Positions 47,872 through 56,946 of a stretch of DNA of 64,000 nucleotides are shown here, piece after piece; position 1 is the stretch's first letter, and each line of letters begins with the position of its first letter. A program made the translations under genes and the position numbers. This DNA comes from an archaeon (GTDB taxonomy: Archaea; Nanobdellota; Nanobdellia; SCGC-AAA011-G17; GW2011-AR17): assembly GCA_018656555.1 (NCBI GenBank), contig JABHZQ010000024.1, forward strand, positions 1-64,000, read 5' to 3'. The notes under the pieces are model-generated. The model saw only the letters and a program-made list of their open reading frames with translations, had not been told where the DNA came from and made no database searches.

Positions 47872-48556
47872 AAGAGTAGCTACAAATATTCCAGGTTTCG
47901 ATAAAATGATAGATGGGGGGTTTGTAAAAAACTCACTAAATCTAGTTTCTGGAGGACCAGGAACAGGAAAGACCATATTTGCTATGCAATTTTTATTAGA
48001 AGGTGTGAAAGTAGGACAAAAAGGCCTATTTATTTCTTTTGAAGAAGAATTTGATAATCTAATGGGGGATGCAATGGTTTTTGGTTGGGATTTTAGAAAA
48101 CTAGAGAAACAAGAAAAATGTTTTTTCTTCACCTGTAAACCTATGGAAGAACCAAATCTCCAAATGAAAATATCTGAGATTATCAAAGGAAACAAAATAA
48201 CCAGAGTAGTAATAGATTCTATTTCTGTATTCGCAATGATGTTTAAGGAGGATGCATATAGAATTAGAAAAGAATTCTATAAACTAGCAGATTTCTTAAA
48301 AAAAATGGGGTGTACTGTTTTATTGACATCAGAGATCCCAGGAGAAGCACCTCTGGATATTTCATCTGGTGGAGGATCATTGAGTAGAGATGGAATTATA
48401 GAGTTCATAGCAGACAGTATAATCACTGTACACAACTCAGGTATTGGTGGAGAAGGTGATCGAGCTATAAGAGTTCTAAAAATGAGAAGAACAGATCACA
48501 CTAAAGGTCCAGTACCCATGAATATAACAAAAAAAGGAATGCAAATTCTAGATTAA
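47858..48556 (+). CDS. KaiC-like RecA-superfamily ATPase (tandem paralogue)
   Basis: IPGFDKMIDGGFVKNSLNLVSGGPGTGKTIFAMQFL, RVVIDSISVFAMM. Confidence 0.9.
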   Translation: MGKVERVATNIPGFDKMIDGGFVKNSLNLVSGGPGTGKTIFAMQFLLEGVKVGQKGLFISFEEEFDNLMGDAMVFGWDFRKLEKQEKCFFFTCKPMEEPNLQMKISEIIKGNKITRVVIDSISVFAMMFKEDAYRIRKEFYKLADFLKKMGCTVLLTSEIPGEAPLDISSGGGSLSRDGIIEFIADSIITVHNSGIGGEGDRAIRVLKMRRTDHTKGPVPMNITKKGMQILD

Positions 48557-49008
48557 TTTCTTATATCTTTTATTTTATTCCAATCATCAACACCTAGAGA
48601 CTGATCTTGCTCATCATTAACTTCTAAAGAGTCTAAGAACATATCTGTTTGTGGGCCTGTAGGTAGTATCTTTTTCATTGTTAGCTTTAGGGCTTCACAG
48701 AAATCATTTGCTCTTTTCCTCTGTGGAAAATGGGCAGTCAATGCAACCGGAGCCTCTACCATTATTTCAAAAAATCCAGACTTCTTAAACATAAACCTTT
48801 CATAAGACTTCTCCCCAATAACATCCATTCCCAAATAAGAGATATCTTCTTTAAAATTTTTCTCAAGCAAGTTAACAAACTTTTCAAGTTCTTTTTTTGC
48901 TCTATCTTGCTCTTTAAAATTGTCTTGTAAATTCTTTGTTGTCTTTATCACAAATGGCAGTTGCTCATTTATATCTAACGCCGATATGAAAATATGTTTT
49001 GTATTCAT
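48553..49008 (-). CDS. Hypothetical protein, 151 aa
   Basis: 4-bp overlap with the upstream reductase-like gene. Confidence 0.55.
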   Translation of the reverse strand: MNTKHIFISALDINEQLPFVIKTTKNLQDNFKEQDRAKKELEKFVNLLEKNFKEDISYLGMDVIGEKSYERFMFKKSGFFEIMVEAPVALTAHFPQRKRANDFCEALKLTMKKILPTGPQTDMFLDSLEVNDEQDQSLGVDDWNKIKDIRN

Positions 49009-50342
49009 GCTTCAACACCTCTTAATTCTCTTTGCATATCAATTCCTTGATGCTCATCTCCTTCTACAAACATAGGAGACCTATTAACATGTAGGTGGTA
49101 AACTAATCCACCAAATGTTTCCTCTATTCTACCACTCTCTAATTGATCCCCTCTTGCAAAAACACTTCCAGCCATATGTCTACTATATCTACCATCAGTA
49201 TCTGCCATCATTGCCATCTGGGCCTTTCCTAAACCCTTTATTGCAGCATCAACATCTTCAAAAACAGTAATAGCTGTAATATAGGCTTCTGGAACAGGTC
49301 TCCAAAAAAATGGATTTGGTTTAACATTAAAAGCACCAGTACTCAATCTTAATACTACGCCTCTTTCAAAATCTACAAGTTTCAATCTTTGATTTTCAGG
49401 ATGTAAAAGACTTGTATTACCCCACATTAAACCCATATTTACCCTATCTCTTGCATCTCTTAAAACATCTCTTGCAAATAGACTTCCTGTTGTTCCTTCT
49501 TCTAAAATATTTCCATGAACTAGTGAATCATATTCCTCAATAACTGCAGCTGCTAATTTTGCATATTCTGCTTCACCAATAACCACATAGTTTCTTGCAG
49601 CTAAACAAGAATCTGGTGCCATTATAGAATCTCTTAAATGCGGTAGAGCTGCTTCAACATCTAAAACTAAGGCCCTAGATCTATCTGCATGGAATTCTAT
49701 CTTATGTTCCAATCTTAGATCAGTAGCCCCCATTAGAATAGGGCATTGAACTCTTTCCATAGCACCTAACAACTCTGGAGATTCTCTTTCAGTATCCCCA
49801 TAAATAAGATGTACAAACTTACCCAAGTCTGGAACGCTTGCCATTACTTGAGTATAAATATCATAAGTTAACAAGGGTTCTCTACCACTAACTTTAATTG
49901 TTGTAGGAGAACCAGCTAAAACAGCATGAGCTAAGAAAAATAAAGGTTCCATTGGATCATTTGGGGGTAAGGAAACAAAAGTAGTTTTACCTTTTCCATT
50001 AAAATCATATTGTCTTTTTAATCTTTGTACCATATCTAATCCATCTTGTAGTCTACTACCAATCCATGAAACTGGTTTTCCAGTCATTGCAGCATATGCT
50101 TGTAAAACCCGTTCAGAAACTTCATAATTCCCAAGCGCATCCAAGATATCAGATCTAGTTTCATCACTTGGTATTTCAGCCCTGTCCATAACATCACCCA
50201 GTCTTTGTCTTACATTTCCAGGAAATCTTGGAAGTTCAAATCCAACATTATAACCTCTATCTCTAAATGGTCCACTAACTTCAAAACTCTCTCCATTTAT
50301 TCTTTCCCCACCAATCATATGATATAATTTCATTTTAAACAC
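49005..50342 (-). CDS. Acyl-CoA reductase (LuxC-like)/ALDH-superfamily protein
   Basis: VSLPPNDPMEPLFFLAHAVLAGSPTTIKVSGREP, PDSCLAARNYVVIGE; tentative. Confidence 0.5.
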   Translation of the reverse strand: MFKMKLYHMIGGERINGESFEVSGPFRDRGYNVGFELPRFPGNVRQRLGDVMDRAEIPSDETRSDILDALGNYEVSERVLQAYAAMTGKPVSWIGSRLQDGLDMVQRLKRQYDFNGKGKTTFVSLPPNDPMEPLFFLAHAVLAGSPTTIKVSGREPLLTYDIYTQVMASVPDLGKFVHLIYGDTERESPELLGAMERVQCPILMGATDLRLEHKIEFHADRSRALVLDVEAALPHLRDSIMAPDSCLAARNYVVIGEAEYAKLAAAVIEEYDSLVHGNILEEGTTGSLFARDVLRDARDRVNMGLMWGNTSLLHPENQRLKLVDFERGVVLRLSTGAFNVKPNPFFWRPVPEAYITAITVFEDVDAAIKGLGKAQMAMMADTDGRYSRHMAGSVFARGDQLESGRIEETFGGLVYHLHVNRSPMFVEGDEHQGIDMQRELRGVEA

Positions 50343-51717
50343 TCAGTGCATCAGCTGCACATGAATTACCTCCCACAATACCTTTACTACTTGGAAATCT
50401 ATGGATATTTAAGTAACCACCATCAGTTCTTGTTGTTAAATCCATAGCATTACCTAAATACATTGAACCTGTACCATGTAATCCAAAAATACTCATTATT
50501 CCCTCTTCCCCAACAGCCACTTTTTGAACACCAGGATTTAAATATTTAAACACTAATCCTGCAGTTGGATAATGTAATGAAGTTAAGTTATTAACATTTC
50601 CAGGAAAAATATGTCCAGAAGTTGCTAGGGCCATACATTCAGTAGACCCCCAAGTTGTTGAAACCACAATACCTGCATTCTGTAACTCTTCATAAGCAAA
50701 TTCGGGAACAGTATAACCTGTCAGGAAAGCATGCTGTACTTCATTAAATCTTTCTGGATCTTCTCTAAATATTCTCATAAAAGATAGACCCATTCCTTTA
50801 GCACCACTTGCCCCTCCCTCTTCAACTGGTTGCACTGCTTCTATTATTGCAATATTATGATATTTAATATAAGACCTAATTCCTTCTCTTAGAGTTCCAG
50901 CAAATCTATCTGCAGCCTCAAAGTCTTTTCTATCACTAGCTTTTTTAAATTCAGAAACTGCAGTAGCATATTTTCTACCTTGACTTCTAATCCAAGTAAA
51001 AATATCTTCTTTAGAATGGAATGGCATTCCCATAAGAGAGGCTGCTCTTTGTAATTGTAATCCACCTTTGTGAGTAGGTGCATACATACAAGCAATATGT
51101 TGTCCTTCTCTAAAACCATTCATATACAAACCCCTTACTAAGGCCCAAGTTTCCATCTCTACAGTTAGGTAAGATAGTTTTGTAAATGTAGAATCACCTT
51201 CACTAGCACCAGAACCAAAGACCAACATCCTATCTGCAAGTACATCTGGGCCACCATACCAATGTAGAATTTCTTCATGATTAGGATTAGCTCTTTCTTG
51301 TCTTGCAATTAATTCTTGAATATTGCCTGGAACTAATAAGTCTGGATTTTTCAATAATGATTTTCTAAATCCTTGTAATCCATCTGTACCATTCCCTCCT
51401 GAACCTTCAATATCATCTTTTACAATAACAGGTAATTGATCAAATTGTTCAAGAGATTCAATTGTTCCAGGTTGAACTCTAGACCACAAAGGATGATCTC
51501 TATAGTATTCAACCTCTTTAACTGCAGTAGTAATAACATTTCTTAAGACTCCACCTAAAACTCTATCTCTTTCACTAGGATCCATAAGATCCCATTCAGG
51601 AGACCCAGCTAAATGTACTGGAATATCTCTTGGGTCAATGTTATATTTGTCAGCCTGTCGTCTAAGAAAATCTTCTAATGTTCCTTTTCCTCTTAAATAA
51701 AATGGTAATTCATTCAT
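50335..51717 (-). CDS. Adenylate-forming enzyme, PaaK/LuxE-like
   Basis: VFGSGASEGDSTFTKLSYLTVE, VVSTTWGSTECMALATSG, LTTRTDGGYLNI; tentative. Confidence 0.5.
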   Translation of the reverse strand: MNELPFYLRGKGTLEDFLRRQADKYNIDPRDIPVHLAGSPEWDLMDPSERDRVLGGVLRNVITTAVKEVEYYRDHPLWSRVQPGTIESLEQFDQLPVIVKDDIEGSGGNGTDGLQGFRKSLLKNPDLLVPGNIQELIARQERANPNHEEILHWYGGPDVLADRMLVFGSGASEGDSTFTKLSYLTVEMETWALVRGLYMNGFREGQHIACMYAPTHKGGLQLQRAASLMGMPFHSKEDIFTWIRSQGRKYATAVSEFKKASDRKDFEAADRFAGTLREGIRSYIKYHNIAIIEAVQPVEEGGASGAKGMGLSFMRIFREDPERFNEVQHAFLTGYTVPEFAYEELQNAGIVVSTTWGSTECMALATSGHIFPGNVNNLTSLHYPTAGLVFKYLNPGVQKVAVGEEGIMSIFGLHGTGSMYLGNAMDLTTRTDGGYLNIHRFPSSKGIVGGNSCAADALSV

Positions 51718-53021
51718 TTAGACAACAACCTATTGTAGATGTTAAACACATTTGTACACAAATGATGGAAATGACAAGTTTCGGCTGGCTTTGAACCAAT
51801 CTCTCCAAAACTACAAAAACCAAACAATGGTGCCTTGTGCAATCCACTTAACTGTTTCAATTCTTTACTGTAACTTTTCTTGTCTAATACTCTTCTTCTT
51901 GAAGAACAAGAAACAAGGAACCTAAATGCAGGTTCTTCTTTAATTTTTACATGCTTACTCAAATCACTACTTAATTCCTTATTAGCTTGCATCAATTGTT
52001 TATTATCTTCAAGATTCATAACAAAAATTGGAGTATTTCTCGTGAAAGGAGCAATATATGCAAGTCCTTCAGGATGAGGTACTCCTCCTGCTCTCATAAC
52101 AATGTTTCCATAACCATCTGGGAAACCAAGAGGATACTTCTGTGTATAAAATAAAAGTTTGTCAGTAAACTCTTTTTTTGTAACTCCAATGTTTTTTGCA
52201 TACCAATCAATAATTGGTGTTTCATTAATTTCTTGTACAACAAAGCCACCACCTGTAACTTTAGAGATATACCCTAAGTGATTCAATGGTTTTGCTCCGT
52301 GTGCAATAGATCCGGCATAACTTAAACCAGTACATGCAAAAGCAGTCACTAATCCATCTTTCATTATTTTTCCAGAATGGAATGTAACAATTTCATATGG
52401 AATGTTCTTGAAAACATTATCCATGTCAGAACCAAGACTTCCACCAAACACAGGGATATAATGTCCAATTCTTTCACCAATTCCATCAATGATCAAATCT
52501 TCATTACCCATTCTTGTTGGTTGATACCCTCTTGTCAGCGCAAAGACAAAGAAAGAAGGAGTTCTAATCAACTCAGTAACATTTCCTTTCTTAACTCTTG
52601 AAAACGCCATGTAAGAATCAATATATGTGTCTAGCTTAATCTTTTGCACAGCTTTCTCAATAGTAGCTGAAGCTAATTTCTTTGGATTTTTTGAAATATT
52701 ATCCACAGAAGATACTCCAAAGTGCAAATAGTTTGAATAAAATGAAGTTATAACAATTCCTTCAGGATACATACCATCTTTGTAGATTACAGCGTCTGTA
52801 GATCCACCAATGAATTCAGTTCCTTTAAATTTCTCCATCAAGACTTTATTTATCTCTTTTGGATTATAGTTACCTGCATAAAAAATTAAAGTTAAATCTG
52901 GGGCTTTCCCCTTTAGTTCTTTTAGTGCTTTTTCAGCTGCTTCAGTTGTTGCTTTATATGAATCAGTATTTTTTGAGAAGCCAACTCCTGTTTGCATTAA
53001 ATTTTTTACCATTTCTTTCAC
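51714..53021 (-). CDS. FIST-domain sensor protein
   Basis: DLTLIFYAGNYNPKEI...FIGGSTDAVIYKDGMYPEGIVI...VFGGSLGSD...PLFGFCSFGEIG. Confidence 0.8.
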   Translation of the reverse strand: MKEMVKNLMQTGVGFSKNTDSYKATTEAAEKALKELKGKAPDLTLIFYAGNYNPKEINKVLMEKFKGTEFIGGSTDAVIYKDGMYPEGIVITSFYSNYLHFGVSSVDNISKNPKKLASATIEKAVQKIKLDTYIDSYMAFSRVKKGNVTELIRTPSFFVFALTRGYQPTRMGNEDLIIDGIGERIGHYIPVFGGSLGSDMDNVFKNIPYEIVTFHSGKIMKDGLVTAFACTGLSYAGSIAHGAKPLNHLGYISKVTGGGFVVQEINETPIIDWYAKNIGVTKKEFTDKLLFYTQKYPLGFPDGYGNIVMRAGGVPHPEGLAYIAPFTRNTPIFVMNLEDNKQLMQANKELSSDLSKHVKIKEEPAFRFLVSCSSRRRVLDKKSYSKELKQLSGLHKAPLFGFCSFGEIGSKPAETCHFHHLCTNVFNIYNRLLSK

Positions 53022-53500
53022 CTCTTGTTAATTATGAATTGTGTTGAGCCCATCCTACAAGGCTTTGTTTCAACTTTTACGTCTGCTTTGAATAAAAATG
53101 TGAACATACCATCCAATGCAGCCTCTAATAGACAAGGGTTACTTTTTTCTTTTGCACACCCATTACACATTGGCGAATTAGAAACATTAAGAATAGCTAT
53201 TTTTTTACTATTATCTAACTTTAAAATCTGAAACTGTCCTAATCCAAATGTTTCAAATATATCTTGGCTTGATTTAACAATTCCAGAACTAGTAGAACCC
53301 ATCTTTTTAGCATAGGTTTTCATAGTATCATGAATATTGGTTTTTACAATATTATAGACCTTATCATGATCAATAAGTTGGAGTTCAGCCATCAAATTAG
53401 AAGGGAGCATTATCTGTGTTTGTCCCAGAATTTCAATTTTTCCTTTATCTATTGCAAATTGTCTAACAAACAACAATTTCTTTAAAAATGGTGATAACAT
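53018..53500 (-). CDS. V4R (4-vinyl reductase)-domain protein
   Basis: CNGCAKEKSNPCLLEAALDGMFTFLFKADVKVETKPCRMGSTQFII. Confidence 0.65.
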   Translation of the reverse strand: MLSPFLKKLLFVRQFAIDKGKIEILGQTQIMLPSNLMAELQLIDHDKVYNIVKTNIHDTMKTYAKKMGSTSSGIVKSSQDIFETFGLGQFQILKLDNSKKIAILNVSNSPMCNGCAKEKSNPCLLEAALDGMFTFLFKADVKVETKPCRMGSTQFIINKR

Positions 53501-53630
53501 AGTCCTTCTTACTATAATTGTAATTATTTATATATAAATATTTGTATAAATCCAAAATTTAGGTTCTTTATTACAATAAACCTTATAAACCACTTAATAT
53601 ACGATATGTTGTGGGTCAAATAGATCCAAC

Positions 53631-53646
53631 ACACAACGGGTTGTGT
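53631..53646. promoter_or_regulatory. 16-bp palindrome ACACAACGGGTTGTGT, candidate NrdR box
   Basis: Perfect inverted repeat (ACACAAC/GTTGTGT) 10 nt upstream of the nrdR-like start. Confidence 0.55.
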
Positions 53647-53656
53647 TCACTGAACA

Positions 53657-54106
53657 ATGAAATGTCCATTTTGTCATCACACAGAAAGTAAAGTTATGGA
53701 TAAAAGGGAAACCGAAGCAGATATGGCTACAAGAAGACGTAGAGAGTGCTTAAATTGTGAAAAAAGATACACAACTTATGAAAGAATTGATGACATTCCT
53801 TTGGTAGTGATTAAGAAAAATGGGAGAAAGGAGTCCTACAGTAGAGAAAAGTTAAAAAAAGGAATGGTCCTAGCTTGTGAGAAAAGAGAGGTTGATTGCG
53901 AAAAAATAGACAGAGCAGTTGATCAAATCGAAGCAAAATTAAGAGACTATAAAACACCAGAAATTAAGTCTGAAGTTGTTGGAAAATATGTTCTAACAAA
54001 GTTAAAAGGTCTTGATAAAGTTGCCTACATTCGTTTTGCCTCAGTCCACAAAGAATTCAAAGATATTGAGGAAATGAGAGCAGAAGTAAAAAAATTGTCT
54101 AAATAG
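53657..54106 (+). CDS. nrdR: NrdR-like transcriptional regulator
   Basis: MKCPFCHHTESKVMDKRETEADMATRRRRECLNCEKRYTTYER plus ATP-cone. Confidence 0.92.
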   Translation: MKCPFCHHTESKVMDKRETEADMATRRRRECLNCEKRYTTYERIDDIPLVVIKKNGRKESYSREKLKKGMVLACEKREVDCEKIDRAVDQIEAKLRDYKTPEIKSEVVGKYVLTKLKGLDKVAYIRFASVHKEFKDIEEMRAEVKKLSK

Positions 54107-54117
54107 GGGGGATTATT

Positions 54118-56121
54118 ATGGTTTCTCAGGTAAAAAAGAGAAATGGAACAGTAGTTTTATTTAATAAGGATAAAGTAATAAATGCAATATTCAGGGCTGC
54201 AACAGCAGTCGGTGGTAAAGACAAAGATACTGCTAGGGAACTAGCTGATGAGATTGTAAAAAAAGTTGATGAAACTTTTAATGATGAAATACCTTCTGTT
54301 GAAAATATTCAAGATATCATTGAAGATGTCCTAATTGATAATCGTCATAGTCAAACAGCAAAAGCTTACATTAGATATAGACAGAGAAGAAAAGAAGTAA
54401 GAGATGCTAAAAGAACAATTCTTGATGTTGATAAAACAATGCAAGAATACCTTGGAAGATTAGATTGGAGAGTAAATGAAAATAGTAATGTTGGATTTTC
54501 TCTTGGAGGATTAATCCTTTATGTTTCTGGTAAAATTACCGCAAACTACTGGTTAAACAATATCTATCCTCCTGAAGTTAAAGAAGCACACAATAAAGGA
54601 GACTTCCATGTTCATGATCTAAGTATGTTTTGTGGTTACTGTGCAGGTTGGTCTCTAAAACAACTTTTATTCGAAGGTTTCGGAGGAGTTGCTGGACAAT
54701 TAAAAACAGTTCCACCAAGGCACTTTGATACTGTTATTGGTCAAATGGTTAATTTCTTAGGGACAATGCAGAATGAATGGGCAGGTGCTCAAGCTCTGAG
54801 TTCAGTAGATACTTACCTAGCTCCTTATGTTAGAAGGGACAACATGAGTTATACTCAAGTGAAACAACAGATGCAAAGATTATTGTTTAACATTGCAACA
54901 CCTAGTAGATGGGGAACACAAACACCATTTATCAATTTTACATTTGATTGGGTAGTTCCAGAAGATATGAAAGATCAAGGTGTTTTGATTGGTAATGAAA
55001 CATTAAACTCTACGTATAGCGACTATCAAAAAGAAATGGACATGATTAACAGAGCTTTCTTAGAATGTATGGTAGAAGGGGATGCAGCTGGAAGAATTTT
55101 TACATTTCCAATTCCAACCTACAATATAACTAAAGATTTTGATTGGGACTCTGAAAATACTAAGTTACTATTTGATGTTACTGCAAAATATGGAATACCT
55201 TACTTCCAGAACTTTATCAACTCTAGTCTAAAACCAAGTGATGTTAGATCAATGTGTTGTAGACTTCAACTAGAAGTAAGCCAGTTAAGAAAGAAAACTG
55301 GTGGTCTATTTGGTTCTGGTGAATTAACAGGAAGTATTGGTGTTGTTACCATAAACATACCAAGATTAGCCTACCTATCCAAAACAAAAGAAGAATTATT
55401 AGATAGATTAGGAAGATTAATGGACATCGCTAAGAACTCTTTAGAAATAAAAAGGAAAGTAGTTACAAAATATATGGATTCAGGTCTACTTCCTTACTCA
55501 AAAAGATATCTTGGAAATTTGGATAATCATTTTAGTACAATAGGACTTGTTGGAATGAATGATGCTTTACTAAATTTTATTGGTAAAGACATCGCAACTG
55601 ATGAAGGAAGAACATTATCTTTAGAGATATTGGACTTCATGAGAGAAAAATTACAAAAATATCAGAAAGATAGTAACAACATTTATAACTTAGAAGCCAC
55701 ACCTGCTGAAGGTACGTCATATAGACTGGCAAGAATTGACAAACAACTATATCCGGACATAATATCTAGTGGGCAAAAGGAACCATATTACACAAATTCC
55801 ACACAATTGCCTGTAAACTATACCGACGATATTTTTGAAGCATTAGACTTACAAGACGAACTACAAGGTAAATATACTGGGGGTACAGTCTTCCATGCAT
55901 TTATTGGTGAAAAAATCAGTGATGGTGAAGCTTGTAAGGAATTAGTAAAAAAGGTAGCATACAATTATAGACTTCCTTATTTTACAATTAGTCCAACATT
56001 TAGTGTCTGTCCAACACATGGCTATTTAGCTGGAGAGCACTTTTATTGTCCAAAATGTGACGCAGAAATCGAAGCAATAAATAATAAAGAGGTGGTACAA
56101 AATGCAACGAACCAAGTGTGA
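54118..56121 (+). CDS. nrdD: Anaerobic (class III) ribonucleoside-triphosphate reductase, main subunit lacking the glycyl-radical tail
   Basis: ATP-cone; GDFHVHDLSMFCGYCAGWSLKQLL; SVCPTHGYLAGEHFYCPKC; stop precedes the RVxGY-type motif. Confidence 0.92.
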   Translation: MVSQVKKRNGTVVLFNKDKVINAIFRAATAVGGKDKDTARELADEIVKKVDETFNDEIPSVENIQDIIEDVLIDNRHSQTAKAYIRYRQRRKEVRDAKRTILDVDKTMQEYLGRLDWRVNENSNVGFSLGGLILYVSGKITANYWLNNIYPPEVKEAHNKGDFHVHDLSMFCGYCAGWSLKQLLFEGFGGVAGQLKTVPPRHFDTVIGQMVNFLGTMQNEWAGAQALSSVDTYLAPYVRRDNMSYTQVKQQMQRLLFNIATPSRWGTQTPFINFTFDWVVPEDMKDQGVLIGNETLNSTYSDYQKEMDMINRAFLECMVEGDAAGRIFTFPIPTYNITKDFDWDSENTKLLFDVTAKYGIPYFQNFINSSLKPSDVRSMCCRLQLEVSQLRKKTGGLFGSGELTGSIGVVTINIPRLAYLSKTKEELLDRLGRLMDIAKNSLEIKRKVVTKYMDSGLLPYSKRYLGNLDNHFSTIGLVGMNDALLNFIGKDIATDEGRTLSLEILDFMREKLQKYQKDSNNIYNLEATPAEGTSYRLARIDKQLYPDIISSGQKEPYYTNSTQLPVNYTDDIFEALDLQDELQGKYTGGTVFHAFIGEKISDGEACKELVKKVAYNYRLPYFTISPTFSVCPTHGYLAGEHFYCPKCDAEIEAINNKEVVQNATNQV

Positions 56122-56287
56122 AGTTTTTACAAGAATAGTTGGTTACATTAGACCTGTTCAAAATTGGAACAAGGGTAAAAAAGAAGAATTTGGAGATAGA
56201 GTTACTTTCAGAGAGAAAGTTAGTCTGGAAAGTGCTCAAAAAATAGAAAAATGCAAACCATTGGAGGCTTTCAACGCTCAACATTAA
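56102..56287 (+). CDS. NrdD glycyl-radical domain encoded as a separate 61-aa protein
   Basis: CEVFTRIVGYIRPVQNWNKGKKEEFGDR; own SD gaggtgg 6 nt before ATG; 20-nt overlap with the main subunit in another frame. Confidence 0.85.
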   Translation: MQRTKCEVFTRIVGYIRPVQNWNKGKKEEFGDRVTFREKVSLESAQKIEKCKPLEAFNAQH

Positions 56288-56940
56288 TCGACTTTCCTGG
56301 GAAAGTTGCTTGTAGTGTATTTTTTAATGGATGCAATTTTAAATGTGGTTTTTGCCACAACCCTTTTTTAATTTTTAATTGTTCTGAATTAATTAGTAAG
56401 GAAGATGTTCTTAGTTTTTTAGATAAAAGAGTTGGTTTGTTAGATGGTGTTGTGTTGAGTGGTGGGGAACCTTGTATGAGTGAAGAGATAGTTGAGTTTG
56501 CTAGGAAAGTGAAGGAGAAGGGTTTTTTGGTAAAGCTTGACACAAATGGTGCATTTCCCGAAGTATTGGAGAAAGTATTACCTTATGTTGATTATGTTGC
56601 TATGGATATTAAAGGTTCTAAAGAGAACTATTCAAAAGTTATTGGTGTTGAAATAGATATTAGTAAGATTGAGAAGAGTGTTGAGTTGGTTCAGGAGAGT
56701 GGTGTTGAGTTTGAGTTTAGGATGACTTGTTTACCCAAATTTCATGATAAATTAGAAATTTTTAAAATTGGGCAATGGTTGGAGGGATCTTCTAGATTTG
56801 TAATACAACAGTTTATTTCTAAAGAAGAATTAATAGATCCTACTCTCATTTGTACAAAAGGATTTAGAGAAGAGGAATTGAAAAATTTTCAAGAAATTCT
56901 ACAAAAGGTTATTAAAAAGGTAGATATTAGATCTAATTGA
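56251..56940 (+). CDS. nrdG: Anaerobic RNR-activating radical SAM protein
   Basis: STLIDFPGKVACSVFFNGCNFKCGFCHNP, VVLSGGEPC, KLDTNGAFPEVL, YVAMDIKG. Confidence 0.9.
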   Translation: MQTIGGFQRSTLIDFPGKVACSVFFNGCNFKCGFCHNPFLIFNCSELISKEDVLSFLDKRVGLLDGVVLSGGEPCMSEEIVEFARKVKEKGFLVKLDTNGAFPEVLEKVLPYVDYVAMDIKGSKENYSKVIGVEIDISKIEKSVELVQESGVEFEFRMTCLPKFHDKLEIFKIGQWLEGSSRFVIQQFISKEELIDPTLICTKGFREEELKNFQEILQKVIKKVDIRSN

Positions 56941-56946
56941 TTCTTA

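Noticed and set aside
54118-56121. Intein or frameshift in NrdD
   Set aside because: No intein splice motifs in the ORF; the split point has a dedicated SD and ATG, so a true split gene is the simpler reading, pending read-level checks.
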